The position numbers and the translations under genes were made by a program. From Oricola sp. (GTDB taxonomy: Bacteria; Pseudomonadota; Alphaproteobacteria; Rhizobiales; Rhizobiaceae): a stretch of 64,000 nt of DNA. The stretch is taken from contig NZ_JALEGV010000009.1 of assembly GCF_022763245.1 (NCBI RefSeq), forward strand, positions 1 to 64,000. The letters are read 5' to 3'. The notes under the pieces are model-generated. The model made no database searches. It was not told the DNA's origin and saw nothing but the letters and a program-made list of their open reading frames with translations. Each line of letters starts with the position of its first letter. Position 1 is the stretch's first letter. Positions 50,888 to 61,922 of the stretch are shown in pieces.

Positions 50888-53214
50888 CGGTCAATCTTGA
50901 CGATTATCGTGAAGAGCTGACCAAGGCCGCGCCGGAACTGGTGGATACGCTGGAAGGCCTGTTCCATGAATCCGCGCGGCTCATGTCGCCCGCCGGCCTG
51001 AAGGACTATCTCGACGGCGCGCGGGCGCTGATTTCGCTCGGCAAGGGCCCGAACCTGCTGACGAGCTATCTCGACGAGATGCCGCAGGTGGTCAAGGAAT
51101 GCGGCGAAGACATTATACGCGATGTCGTCGGCGCGACGCTCAAGCTGGCCTCGATGGTCTCCGGCGAAGTGCTGACCCTGATGATCTCGACGTTGCCCGG
51201 TGCGGCGCATCGTTTCGGCGATCCGGATCTGCTCCGGGACTATCTGCAGCTCCTGCATCGTCTTGCAGCGCGCGCCCCGCGCGGACTTCGACCGATGTTC
51301 GGCGTGTTGGAAGAACTCCTCTCCAAGCTGACCCTGTCGGGCCTGCGGCGCTGGGTCGATTTCGGCGCCGAGGCCTATCGGCGCGACCTGCCGAAACAGG
51401 CCGACTATTTTGGCCTCGTCAGCGAGGATTCGCGCGCGGTTCTGAAACAGGAACGCCGAGGTACGCTTTTCGTCAACTCTCAGCGCCGGTTGAACTTCTA
51501 TCTCAGAGCATTTTGGGGCCGCGATTTCTTCCTGCGCCCGAGCGCCGCCGACCATGCCGGTTTTCGTCCGTTCATCGAGGACGGCGCGATGCACTTGCCT
51601 GACGCGGTCGATCAAATAGGCACTGTTGGCGGCCTCGACCTCTATCGCGCCATGTGCGCCCACATGGCGGCGCATATCGCCAGCTCGGACCGAGGATTGA
51701 GCCAGCAGGCGCTGAGTCCGGCGCAGATGTTCTTCGTCGGCATGCTTGACGACGCGCGGGTCGAGTATGCGGCCACGCGGCAGTTCCCGGGACTGCGCGG
51801 GCTGTTCAGGTCGCTGATGGCGCAATCGCCTGCCGGCTATTACGAACACGACACGATGTATCTATTGGAGAGGATCGCGCGGGCGCTGCTGGAGCCGGGG
51901 CCTCCGCTCGGAGATCGTGCGATCGACTCGCTGGTCGAGCAGTTCCACATCAACATCGCGGCGAACGAGCGCGAGACGATGTTCTCCTGGGGGCTCGGCA
52001 TTGAGCTCTACAACCTGCTGGCTGAGCGCCGCGCGGTCCCCAGCCTGCGCATTCTTGAGACGTTGAATACTCCCTATCGCGACGACAACCGCTTTGTCTG
52101 GTCGATGGATGATTATGACTGGGGGGAGAGCAATACCTACCGCCCGGAGTTGGAGCGACAGGTTCGCCGGAATGTCGGGCTGATGGAATTCATCAATGAG
52201 GTGGACGTCGAAACCGCCGGCGACGACGCGCAGGAGGTCTGGGTCCTGTCGAGCGAACTCTTTCCCTATGAGGACGAGGGCGTCTCCTACAACGATAGGG
52301 AGGGCAGGGAGCCGGTCTCCGGTCCCTTCCACTATGCCGAATGGGACTACAAGGTTCAGCTGCATCGCCCGAGCTGGGCGACGGTTTATGAGCGCCGGCA
52401 GGGCAGGGGCGATCCCGAGACCATCGACACGATGTTGACCGCGCACAAGGGCGTCAGTCACCGGATCAGGCAGATCGTCGACCGCCTGCGTCCGCAGGGT
52501 ATCTCCCGGCAAAGGCGGCTGGAGGATGGCGACGAGCTCGATATCAACGCAGCCGTCGACGCCATCGTCATGACGCGGCTCGGCATGCCGCCGGATCCGC
52601 GCATCACCATGCGCAATGTCATCAATCGTCGCGATCTGGCGGTGGTGATCCTGCTGGACCTGTCCGAATCCACCAATGAAATTGTCCGGGGCACGGAGAA
52701 GACGGTACTGGAACTGACGCGCGAGGCTTCCGCGCTCGTCGCCAGCGCCATCAATGGCATCGGCGATCCCTTCGCCATTCACGGTTTCGCCTCGGACGGC
52801 CGCCACGACGTGCAGTATTATCGGTTCAAGGATTTCGAACAGCGCCTCGACGCCGATGTGAAAGGAAGGCTCGCCGGCATGAAGGGCGGGCTTTCAACGC
52901 GGATGGGCGCGGCCATGCGGCATGCGGGCCATCATCTCGGCCAGCGCAGCGAGCGTCACAAGCTGCTGTTGATCGTCACGGACGGCGAGCCGGCTGATAT
53001 CGACGAGCGCGATCCGCAATATCTGAGGATGGATGCAAAAAAGGCGGCAGTTGAGTTACAGCAGGCGGGTGTCTCAAGCTATTGCCTGACCCTGGATCCC
53101 GAGGCGGATCGATATGTCGAGCGCATCTTCGGATCCAACAACTATACGATCATCGACCAGGTCGAACGCCTGCCGGAAAAACTGCCAAGCCTGTTTGCCA
53201 ATCTGACCAAATAG
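50884..53214 (+). CDS. cbbO: RuBisCO activase adaptor CbbO (von Willebrand factor A domain)
   Basis: 776 residues. A large helical N-terminal region (about 1-560) carries no common motif. The C-terminal VWA domain has the metal-ion-dependent adhesion site DLSES (Asp592, Ser594, Ser596), [15 protein letters not shown] and VTDGEPADI. CbbO is the substrate adaptor that links CbbQ to RuBisCO. The ATGA overlap with cbbQ fits a fixed-ratio complex. Confidence 0.96.
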   Translation: MTVNLDDYREELTKAAPELVDTLEGLFHESARLMSPAGLKDYLDGARALISLGKGPNLLTSYLDEMPQVVKECGEDIIRDVVGATLKLASMVSGEVLTLMISTLPGAAHRFGDPDLLRDYLQLLHRLAARAPRGLRPMFGVLEELLSKLTLSGLRRWVDFGAEAYRRDLPKQADYFGLVSEDSRAVLKQERRGTLFVNSQRRLNFYLRAFWGRDFFLRPSAADHAGFRPFIEDGAMHLPDAVDQIGTVGGLDLYRAMCAHMAAHIASSDRGLSQQALSPAQMFFVGMLDDARVEYAATRQFPGLRGLFRSLMAQSPAGYYEHDTMYLLERIARALLEPGPPLGDRAIDSLVEQFHINIAANERETMFSWGLGIELYNLLAERRAVPSLRILETLNTPYRDDNRFVWSMDDYDWGESNTYRPELERQVRRNVGLMEFINEVDVETAGDDAQEVWVLSSELFPYEDEGVSYNDREGREPVSGPFHYAEWDYKVQLHRPSWATVYERRQGRGDPETIDTMLTAHKGVSHRIRQIVDRLRPQGISRQRRLEDGDELDINAAVDAIVMTRLGMPPDPRITMRNVINRRDLAVVILLDLSESTNEIVRGTEKTVLELTREASALVASAINGIGDPFAIHGFASDGRHDVQYYRFKDFEQRLDADVKGRLAGMKGGLSTRMGAAMRHAGHHLGQRSERHKLLLIVTDGEPADIDERDPQYLRMDAKKAAVELQQAGVSSYCLTLDPEADRYVERIFGSNNYTIIDQVERLPEKLPSLFANLTK

Positions 53215-53239
53215 GCCGTTCAAGCGGAGAACAATCGCC

Positions 53240-53917
53240 ATGGCATCCAATACCATCATCGCCCCGTCCGTGCTTTCGTCGGATTTCTCCAGGCTCGGTG
53301 ACGAGATCGAGGCCGTCGTCCGCGCCGGCGCCGACTGGATTCACCTCGATGTCATGGACGGTCACTATGTTCCGAACATCACCTTCGGCCCGCCGATCAT
53401 CAAGGCCGTGCGCGACCGGACCGACAAGGTGTTCGACTGCCATCTGATGATCGAGCCGTGCGATCCCTTCCTGGAAGCCTTCGCCGATGCCGGGTGCGAC
53501 ATCATCACCGTGCATGCGGAAGCGACGACGCATCTGGACCGCTCGCTGCAGGCGATCCGCAATCTCGGCAAGAAGGCCGGTGTCTCGCTCAATCCGTCGA
53601 CGCCGGAAAACGTGATCGAATATGTACTCGACCGGCTCGACCTGGTGCTGCTTATGACCGTCAACCCGGGCTTCGGCGGTCAGGCCTTCATTCCCTCGGT
53701 CGTTGAGAAGGTCAAGCGGATCAAGGCCATGATCGGCGAGCGGCCGATCGACATCGAAATCGACGGCGGCGTGACGCCGCAGACGGCACCGCTCGTCGCG
53801 GCCGCCGGCGCCAATGTGCTTGTCGCCGGTTCCGCTGTGTTCAAGGGTGGCGAGGAAGCGGCATACAGAGCCAATATCGAGGCCATCCGAAATGCCGCCG
53901 ACGCGGCGGCCGCCTGA
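53240..53917 (+). CDS. cbbE: Ribulose-phosphate 3-epimerase CbbE
   Basis: 225 residues, a complete TIM-barrel epimerase. Diagnostic blocks are [54 protein letters not shown] and [20 protein letters not shown], with metal-binding His/Asp residues. It interconverts ribulose-5- and xylulose-5-phosphate. It follows cbbO by 25 bases within the operon and may be the only copy or a second rpe. Confidence 0.96.
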   Translation: MASNTIIAPSVLSSDFSRLGDEIEAVVRAGADWIHLDVMDGHYVPNITFGPPIIKAVRDRTDKVFDCHLMIEPCDPFLEAFADAGCDIITVHAEATTHLDRSLQAIRNLGKKAGVSLNPSTPENVIEYVLDRLDLVLLMTVNPGFGGQAFIPSVVEKVKRIKAMIGERPIDIEIDGGVTPQTAPLVAAAGANVLVAGSAVFKGGEEAAYRANIEAIRNAADAAAA

Positions 53918-53935
53918 TTTCAAGGGAGAAGTGTG

Positions 53936-54493
53936 ATGGGAGCTGCGCCCCCGATCTGCGATTTCGGCTGGAAGGCCATCGACGCGCGACTGACGAGCAC
54001 GGAGGGCAGGGCCCATTCGATCTTCGATTGCGCCGGCCCGAACGGGCTGGTCGTCGCCTTCATCTGCAACCACTGCCCCTATGTGAAAGCGGTGATCGAC
54101 CGCATGGTGCGCGACGCGCGTGACTTGGAGGCGCTGGGCATCGGCTTCGTCGCGATCAACGCGAACGACGCCGCCGCCTATCCGGAGGATTCGTTCGCCG
54201 CGATGAAGGCGTTCGCGGCCGCGCACGCCTTCCCGTTTCCCTACCTGCATGACGAGGACCAGTCGGTCGCGCGCGCCTATGACGCGGTGTGCACGCCGGA
54301 TTTCTTCGGTTTCAACCGGGACCTTGAACTCCAGTATCGGGGGCGGCTCGACGCGTCGCGGGCGGCGCCGGCCGAAGGCGACGTCCCGCGCGAGCTTTTC
54401 GAGGCGATGCGGAGTGTCGCGGAGACCGGCGAGGGGCCGCGCGAGCAGATCCCGTCCATGGGGTGCTCGATCAAGTGGAAGGATGCGGCATGA
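53936..54493 (+). CDS. Thioredoxin-fold protein with CNHC motif (AhpC/TSA-like) in the cbb operon
   Basis: 185 residues. Thioredoxin-like fold of the group with VAFICNHCPYVKAVIDRM near residue 40, where CxxC reads Cys-Asn-His-Cys, followed by FVAINANDAAAYPEDSF and HDEDQSVARAYDAVCTPDFFGF. No signal peptide, so it is cytoplasmic. Proteins of this branch are usually annotated as redoxins, and their substrate is not known. It is locked in the operon: AAGGGAGAA before the ATG, and an ATGA overlap with cbbZ. A redox or peroxide role in protecting or switching Calvin enzymes is a guess. Confidence 0.87.
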   Translation: MGAAPPICDFGWKAIDARLTSTEGRAHSIFDCAGPNGLVVAFICNHCPYVKAVIDRMVRDARDLEALGIGFVAINANDAAAYPEDSFAAMKAFAAAHAFPFPYLHDEDQSVARAYDAVCTPDFFGFNRDLELQYRGRLDASRAAPAEGDVPRELFEAMRSVAETGEGPREQIPSMGCSIKWKDAA

Positions 54494-55200
54494 GCACGCG
54501 TTTCGCGCAGGACGGTGACCGGTGCGGCTGGCCGCAGGTGGTGCTCTTCGACCTGGACGGAACCCTGATCGATTCCGTTCCCGACATCGCCGCCGCCGTC
54601 AACGAGTTGCTTGCATCCGAGGACAAGCCCGCGCTGGTGGTCGACGACGTCCGCAAGATGATCGGCAACGGCGTGCGCAAGCTGGTTGAACGGGCCTTCG
54701 CGGCGCGCGGGATCGTGCTCGAGGGCGACGCGCTGAGCGCGATGACCGACCGGATGATGGGCATCTATGCACGGCATCTGACCGGCGAAACCACGCTGAT
54801 GCCCGGCGCGGAGACGATGGTGACGGCCTATGCGCGCGCCGGGGTGAAGATCGGCGTCGTCACCAACAAGCCGGAGGCGTTCTCGCGCGAAATCATCGCG
54901 CATTTCGGGCTGACCGCTTCCGTCCACGCCGTAGTGGGCGGCGACACCGGGCCGACGCGCAAACCCGCGCCCGACATGCTGCTCCATGCGCTCGAACAAC
55001 TGGGCTACGGCGCCCACCGAGCGTTGATGGTCGGCGACAGCCCGGCCGATATCGAGGCGGCGAAGGCCGTGCCGATGCCCTCGATCGCGGTGCGCGGCGG
55101 TTACACGACCATGCCCGTCGATGAGCTCGGCGCCGACGTCGTCATCGACAGCCTCACCGAGGTTCCCCAGGCGATAGAGCGGTTGAAGGAACCGGCATGA
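54490..55200 (+). CDS. cbbZ: Phosphoglycolate phosphatase CbbZ (HAD superfamily)
   Basis: 236 residues from ATG 54490, overlapping the previous gene by ATGA. HAD motifs: the nucleophile Asp in VVLFDLDGTLIDS, the Thr/Asn motif VVTNKP, the Lys in TGPTRKPAPDM and the acidic motif MVGDSPADIEAA. It hydrolyses 2-phosphoglycolate, the product of RuBisCO's oxygenase reaction. One base separates its stop from cbbY. Confidence 0.94.
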   Translation: MSTRFAQDGDRCGWPQVVLFDLDGTLIDSVPDIAAAVNELLASEDKPALVVDDVRKMIGNGVRKLVERAFAARGIVLEGDALSAMTDRMMGIYARHLTGETTLMPGAETMVTAYARAGVKIGVVTNKPEAFSREIIAHFGLTASVHAVVGGDTGPTRKPAPDMLLHALEQLGYGAHRALMVGDSPADIEAAKAVPMPSIAVRGGYTTMPVDELGADVVIDSLTEVPQAIERLKEPA

Positions 55201-55201
55201 C

Positions 55202-55933
55202 ATGGCGGTGCGCGCGCTGATCCTCGATGTGGACGGCACGCTCGCCGAAACCGAAGAACTGCACCGTATCGCCTTCAACCGGACCTTCGAGGAAGCCGGG
55301 CTCGACTGGGTCTGGGACCGGGAGCTCTACCGAGAGCTTCTTGCCGTAACAGGCGGCCGCGAACGCATCCGGTTCCATGCCGAGCGGATCGGCGCGCAGG
55401 ACATCGATGTTGGCGCACTGCATCGGCGCAAGACGGACATCTACGGCGCGTCGATGCGGCCGGGAAACGTGACGTTGCGGCCGGGCGTCGAAGCGCTTCT
55501 GCGTCGGGCACGCGCGGCAGGCCTGGATCTGGCAATCGGGACGACGACAAGTCGCACCAATGTTGGCGCATTGATGCAGGCGACGCTGGGAGCTGACGCG
55601 CTGTCCTGGTTTCGCTCGGTGCGCACCGGCGAGGACACGCCGCGCAAGAAGCCCGATCCCGAAGTTTACCGGCTGGTCCTTGCCGATCTCGGTTTTCCTC
55701 CGGAGGACTGCCTGGTCTTCGAGGATTCCGCCAACGGTTTGCGCGCGGCCAAGGCGGCAGGCGCCCCGACCGTCATCACGCCGAGCATCTATACGGCGGA
55801 AGATGATTTCGCTGGCGCGGACTACATCTTCAAGAACCTGGACGAGCCCTTCTCGATGCTGACCTTCGCGCCGGGTTTCGCCTTCCATGACGTCCCGCCC
55901 GACGTGCGCGATTTGCTGTTTCACGGACAGTGA
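55202..55933 (+). CDS. cbbY: HAD phosphatase CbbY (sugar-bisphosphate clearing)
   Basis: 243 residues. HAD nucleophile motif ALILDVDGTLAETEELHR, whose TLAETEE part is typical of CbbY, the cap helix region, IGTTTSR, KKPDPEVY and VFEDSANGLRAAKAAG. CbbY from phototrophs degrades xylulose-1,5-bisphosphate, a tight RuBisCO inhibitor, and so works with CbbQO. Last gene of the cbb operon. Confidence 0.94.
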   Translation: MAVRALILDVDGTLAETEELHRIAFNRTFEEAGLDWVWDRELYRELLAVTGGRERIRFHAERIGAQDIDVGALHRRKTDIYGASMRPGNVTLRPGVEALLRRARAAGLDLAIGTTTSRTNVGALMQATLGADALSWFRSVRTGEDTPRKKPDPEVYRLVLADLGFPPEDCLVFEDSANGLRAAKAAGAPTVITPSIYTAEDDFAGADYIFKNLDEPFSMLTFAPGFAFHDVPPDVRDLLFHGQ

Positions 55934-56064
55934 AGGCGCTCTCAAGCGTGCTTGCCAAGATTTGATGGCGCGTTGATGGACGTCATTTTCTTGGTTCTCC
56001 CGTCCTCCTAGTCTTTCAGCCGGAGGAAATTCTATTCAGCCGGCTCGCCGGCCGGGAGGGCACA

Positions 56065-57812
<1,748 letters not shown>

Positions 57813-57816
<4 letters not shown>

Positions 57817-59816
57817 CCGGTGTCGATCTCAGACCGCATCTCAACCGGGCCCATGTGCTCGATCTGCTGACCCGGATGATCCGGGTCCGGCGCTTCGAGG
57901 ACAAATGCGCCGAACTCTACACGCAGCAGAAGATCCGTGGCTTCCTGCATCTCTATGACGGCGAGGAGGCCGTGGCGGCCGGCGTGATTCCGCTCCTCGG
58001 TCCGGACGACCGGCTGGTGGCCACCTATCGCGAGCACGGGCACGCGCTGGTGCGCGGCGTGCCGATGAATTCGATCATGGCCGAGATGTTCGGCAAGGCA
58101 AACGGGTGTGCCGGCGGCAGAGGCGGTTCGATGCACCTGTTTTCCGCCGAGCACAATTTTTATGGCGGCAACGCCATTGTCGGCGGCGGGCTTCCGCTGG
58201 CGGTCGGGCTCGGGCTTGGTGACAAAATGGGTCGGGAAAACCGCGTAACCGCTTGTTTTTTCGGTGACGGTGCGGTGGCCGAAGGCGAGTTTCACGAGAG
58301 CCTCAATCTCGCGGCCCTGTGGGACTTGCCCGTCCTCTTCGTTTGCGAAAACAACGGCTATGCCATGGGAACGGCGCTGCAATTCACCGAAGCGCAGATG
58401 GACATCCACGAGAAGGCGGCCGGCTACAACATCGCCAGCGAAGCCGTGGACGGCATGGACGTCGTCGCCGTGGAGGCGGCGACACGGCGCGCGCTGAAGG
58501 CGATCCGCGAAACCGGCAAGCCCTATTTCCTGGAGTGCCGCACCTATCGTTTCCGCGCCCACTCCATGTTCGACGCCCAGCTCTACCGCACCAAGGACGA
58601 AATCGCCGCCTGGCGCGAGAAGGGGCCGATCGTGCTCTTCCAGAACTGGCTGGAGAAGAACGGCCTGATCGATCATGGCGATGTGGAGGCCATCATCGCC
58701 AACACCGACGCCGAGATCGCAGAAGCGGTCTCTTTCGCTGAAGCCGGCGAATGGGAGCCGGTTGAGAACCTGACGCGCGACGTCATGGCGGCGGAGCGAC
58801 CCGCGCGGCCGGCCATGCCGGTGCCTTCCACCGAAACGCGTGAGGTCACCTATCGCGAGGCAGTCAAGATGGCCATCACGGAGGCGATGGAACAGGATGA
58901 TCGCGTCTTCCTGATGGGCGAGGACGTGGGGCATTATGGCGGCTGCTATGCCGTTTCCAAGGGACTGCTCGACAGGTTCGGTCCGGATCGCATCCGCGAC
59001 ACGCCGCTTTCGGAATCGGGCTTCACCGGGGCCGGCATCGGCGCGTCGATGACCGGGCTGAGGCCGATCGTCGAGGTGATGACGGTCAATTTCTCGCTGC
59101 TGGCGCTCGACCAGATCATGAATACCGCGGCGACCTTCCGGCACATGTCGAACGGCCAGTTCGGCGTTCCTGTGGTCATCCGCATGGCGACGGGGGCCGG
59201 CAAGCAGTTGGCCGCGCAGCACTCGCACAGCCTGGAGGGCTGGTACGGGCACATTCCGGGCCTGCGGGTGCTGACGCCGGCGACGCTGGAAGATGCGCGC
59301 GGCATGCTGCAGACCGCGCTCGATGACCCGGATCCTGTGCTGATTTTCGAAAACGTCATGCTCTACAACATGACGGGACAGCTCGCGGCAAATGCCGGGC
59401 CGGTCGACATTGACAAGGCCGCCGTGCGGCGCGAGGGCGCAGACGTGACGCTGATCACATATGGCGGGTCACTGTTCAAGACGCTCGATGCGGCTGCGCA
59501 ATTGGCGAAGGAAGGCATCGAGGCGGAGGTGATCGACCTGCGTACCCTGCGCCCGCTCGACATGGATACGGTGATCGCCTCCGTATCGAAGACCCATCGC
59601 GCGGTCTTCATCGACGAAGGCTGGAAAACCGGCAGCATATCGGCCGAGATCGGTGTGCAACTGGCCGAAAAGGCGTTCTTCGAACTCGATGCGCCGCTCG
59701 AGCGGGTGTGCAGCGTGGAAGTGCCGATCCCCTATGCCGCGCATCTGGAGCAGGCGGCCATCCCGCAGGTCCCGGCGATCGTTGCGGCCGCGAAAAAAGC
59801 CTGCAACAGGAGCTGA
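57813..59816 (+). CDS. 2-oxoacid dehydrogenase E1, alpha and beta subunits fused
   Basis: 667 residues. The alpha part (about 1-330) has the ThDP site [20 protein letters not shown]...ENNGYAMGT and the phosphorylation-loop-like [15 protein letters not shown]. The beta part (about 345-667) has [20 protein letters not shown] and [22 protein letters not shown]. Both subunits are usually separate genes; here they are one chain joined by a Pro/Ala-rich segment. It would decarboxylate pyruvate, acetoin or another 2-oxo compound and pass the acyl or hydroxyalkyl group to the E2 lipoate. The exact substrate is unclear. Confidence 0.93.
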
Positions 59817-59820
59817 CGCC

Positions 59821-61032
59821 ATGGCCGAATTCGTCATGCCGTCGCTCGGCGCGGACATGGAGGCCGGAACGCTCGTCGAATGGCTGAAAAAGCCAGGCGA
59901 TGCGGTGAAGCGCGGCGACATCATCGCGGTGGTGGAAACCCAGAAAGGCGCGATTGAGATCGAGGTCTTCGAGGACGGCGTACTCGACGCGTATCTCGTC
60001 GAACTTGGGGCGAAGGTGCCTGTCGGCACGGCTCTGGCGGTGATCCGCGGGGACGGGGACGTTCCTGCAGCACCCAAGGCGGCCACACCGGAACCGGTCG
60101 CACCAGCCAAGCCGGACGTCGAGACAGTCGTGCCCGAGGCCGCATCCGCACCGGTGACGCTGCCGCCGGTGGGCGCCCCGGTCGCGCCGTCCGGACGGCT
60201 CAGGATCACGCCTGCCGCCCGCCGGCTCGTTGCCGAGAAGGGGATCGACCCCGCGACGCTGACCGGCACCGGGCCTGACGGCGCCATCTGTCTGGCCGAT
60301 GTGGAGGGGGCGAAATCCGGGGTGCCTGCCAAGCCCGCATCCGAGCAGCCACGGACCGGCGGCTTCGACATGGGCGCCATGCGCGACGCCATTGCCGCGG
60401 CGATGGCGCGCTCGAAACGCGAGATTCCCCATTATTACCTCTCGCACCGCAGCGATCTGACCGCCGCCGAGGCTTTCGTCGCGGGCCGCAATGCGGGCAA
60501 GCCGCCGGAAGATCGCATCCTGATCGCCGCCCTTTTCGTCAAGGCCGTGGCGAAGGCATTGAAGAAATACAAGGAATTCAACGGCCACTATGAGAACGGC
60601 GCGTTTCGGCCGGGCGAGTCCGTGCATATTGGCATGGCGATCAACATTCGGGGCGGGGGGCTGGTCGCGCCTGCGATCCATGACGCGCAGGATCTCGATC
60701 TCGACACGGTGATGGACAAGACTCGCGATCTTGTCGCCCGCGTGCGTGCCGGTCGCTTTCGGGCAAAGGAATTGTCCGATCCGACGATCACCGTGTCTAG
60801 CCTCGGAGAGCGGGGCGTCGAGGCGTTGTTCGGAGTGATCTATCCGCCGCAGGTCGCAATCGTTGGCATCGGCGCGCCGGTCGTTCGGCCTTGGGTAGTC
60901 GAGGGGCAAGTCGTCCCGCGCAGCACCGTGACATTGACCCTGGCCGCCGACCATCGCGTCAGCGACGGCCATCGCGGCGGGCTGTTCCTTTCCTCCATCG
61001 ATAAGCATCTGCAGGAGCCAGAGAAACTATGA
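59821..61032 (+). CDS. 2-oxoacid dehydrogenase E2 (dihydrolipoyl acyltransferase)
   Basis: 403 residues from ATG 59821. Lipoyl domain with the modified Lys in VETQKGAIEIEV (Lys42), an Ala/Pro linker, a peripheral-subunit-binding domain (ITPAARRLVAEKGIDPATLTG), and a catalytic domain ending in AADHRVSDGHRGGLFLS with the HxxxDG active site. E2 transfers the acyl group from lipoate to CoA. No E3 (lipoamide dehydrogenase) gene is in the operon, so E3 must come from elsewhere. It overlaps the ACP gene by four bases. Confidence 0.93.
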   Translation: MAEFVMPSLGADMEAGTLVEWLKKPGDAVKRGDIIAVVETQKGAIEIEVFEDGVLDAYLVELGAKVPVGTALAVIRGDGDVPAAPKAATPEPVAPAKPDVETVVPEAASAPVTLPPVGAPVAPSGRLRITPAARRLVAEKGIDPATLTGTGPDGAICLADVEGAKSGVPAKPASEQPRTGGFDMGAMRDAIAAAMARSKREIPHYYLSHRSDLTAAEAFVAGRNAGKPPEDRILIAALFVKAVAKALKKYKEFNGHYENGAFRPGESVHIGMAINIRGGGLVAPAIHDAQDLDLDTVMDKTRDLVARVRAGRFRAKELSDPTITVSSLGERGVEALFGVIYPPQVAIVGIGAPVVRPWVVEGQVVPRSTVTLTLAADHRVSDGHRGGLFLSSIDKHLQEPEKL

Positions 61033-61274
61033 GCGAAGACAGAACAGAAGCGGCGCTGCGCCAGGAGCTTCACCGGATCGCCCCCGACATGGAGATCGAG
61101 GATATCGACCGGGAAGGCGATCTGCGCGAGGAGTTCGATATCGACTCGATGGATTTCCTCAACCTGGTGAGCGCGCTTTCGAAGAGCCTCGGCATCACAA
61201 TGCCGGAGGAGGACTACGATCAGATGGGGTCGTACGACGCCATGCTGGCCTATCTGAAGGCGCATACCAGCTGA
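61029..61274 (+). CDS. Acyl carrier protein-like protein
   Basis: 81 residues with the carrier-protein fold: REEFDIDSMDFLNLVSAL contains the DSM(D) site whose Ser (Ser40) would take the 4'-phosphopantetheine arm. Highly acidic. ATGA overlap with the E2 gene and a terminator after it make it the last gene of the ligase-E1-E2-ACP operon. ACPs are not part of normal pyruvate or acetoin dehydrogenase complexes, so it may take an acyl group from E2 or from the ligase (inference). Confidence 0.9.
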   Translation: MSEDRTEAALRQELHRIAPDMEIEDIDREGDLREEFDIDSMDFLNLVSALSKSLGITMPEEDYDQMGSYDAMLAYLKAHTS

Positions 61275-61278
61275 GCCA

Positions 61279-61310
61279 GGCGCCCGCTGCTCGCGGGCGC
61301 CTTTCGCGTT
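61279..61310 (+). terminator. Terminator after the ACP gene
   Basis: A 9-bp GC stem, GGCGCCCGC/GCGGGCGCC (61279-61301), with a five-base loop, followed by TTTCGCGTTTT. It begins five bases after the ACP stop codon. Confidence 0.7.
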
Positions 61311-61436
61311 TTCCGAAATCTGCCTTGCTCGTCGCCGCGCTTGCACGGGCGGGCGCATTCTGCTTTTCATCCGGTCTGGCTTGAAGGAGGACGCGCCGGC
61401 TGCGTGTCCCCACTGTCGCGACCGAGGACCTAATCC

Positions 61437-61883
61437 ATGGAAATGAATGACGAAATCCGCATCGAAGCGCCGCGCGCCCGCGTCTATGACGCGCTCAACG
61501 ATCCGGAAATCCTGAAAGAGTGCATCCCCGGCTGTGAGGAACTCACGAAGAATTCCGACACGGAGCTGGAAGCCAAGGTCACGCTGAAGATCGGTCCCGT
61601 GAAGGCGAAGTTCGGCGGCAAGGTCACGCTCGACAAGTCCAAGGCACCGGAGCAGTTCTCGCTGGCCGGCGAGGGAAGCGGCGGTGTCGCCGGTTTTGCC
61701 AAGGGCGGGGCGGATGTCGAGCTGGAAGAAGACGGCGACGCGACGATCCTGCGCTACACCGCCAAGGCCGATGTCGGCGGAAAGATCGCGCAGCTTGGCA
61801 GCCGGCTGATCGTTTCGACGTCGAACCGGCTTGCCGGCCAGTTCTTCACGAAGTTCAAGGAAACCGTCGAAGCCGGCGATTGA
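61437..61883 (+). CDS. CoxG-like SRPBCC-domain protein
   Basis: 148 residues matching CO-dehydrogenase subunit G (CoxG/polyketide-cyclase fold): VYDALNDPEILKECIPGCEE at the start, then LKIGPVKAKFGGKVTLDK and GGVAGFAKGGADV. CoxG anchors or matures molybdenum hydroxylases in CO oxidisers, and paralogues occur beside other molybdenum enzymes. Here no molybdenum hydroxylase gene is near, so it is an orphan. ATG 61437 is used; the sequence upstream has only a weak ribosome-binding site (GAGGACC). It converges on parE. Confidence 0.88.
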   Translation: MEMNDEIRIEAPRARVYDALNDPEILKECIPGCEELTKNSDTELEAKVTLKIGPVKAKFGGKVTLDKSKAPEQFSLAGEGSGGVAGFAKGGADVELEEDGDATILRYTAKADVGGKIAQLGSRLIVSTSNRLAGQFFTKFKETVEAGD

Positions 61884-61899
61884 TCGTCAGGGCGAAGTC

Positions 61900-61920
61900 G
61901 CCGGCCCTTCAAAGGCCGGC
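61900..61920. terminator. Hairpin between the CoxG-like gene and parE
   Basis: Perfect 7-bp stem GCCGGCC/GGCCGGC with the loop CTTCAAA, between convergent genes. There is no T run on either strand, so it is only a weak terminator candidate. Confidence 0.4.
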
Positions 61921-61922
61921 GC

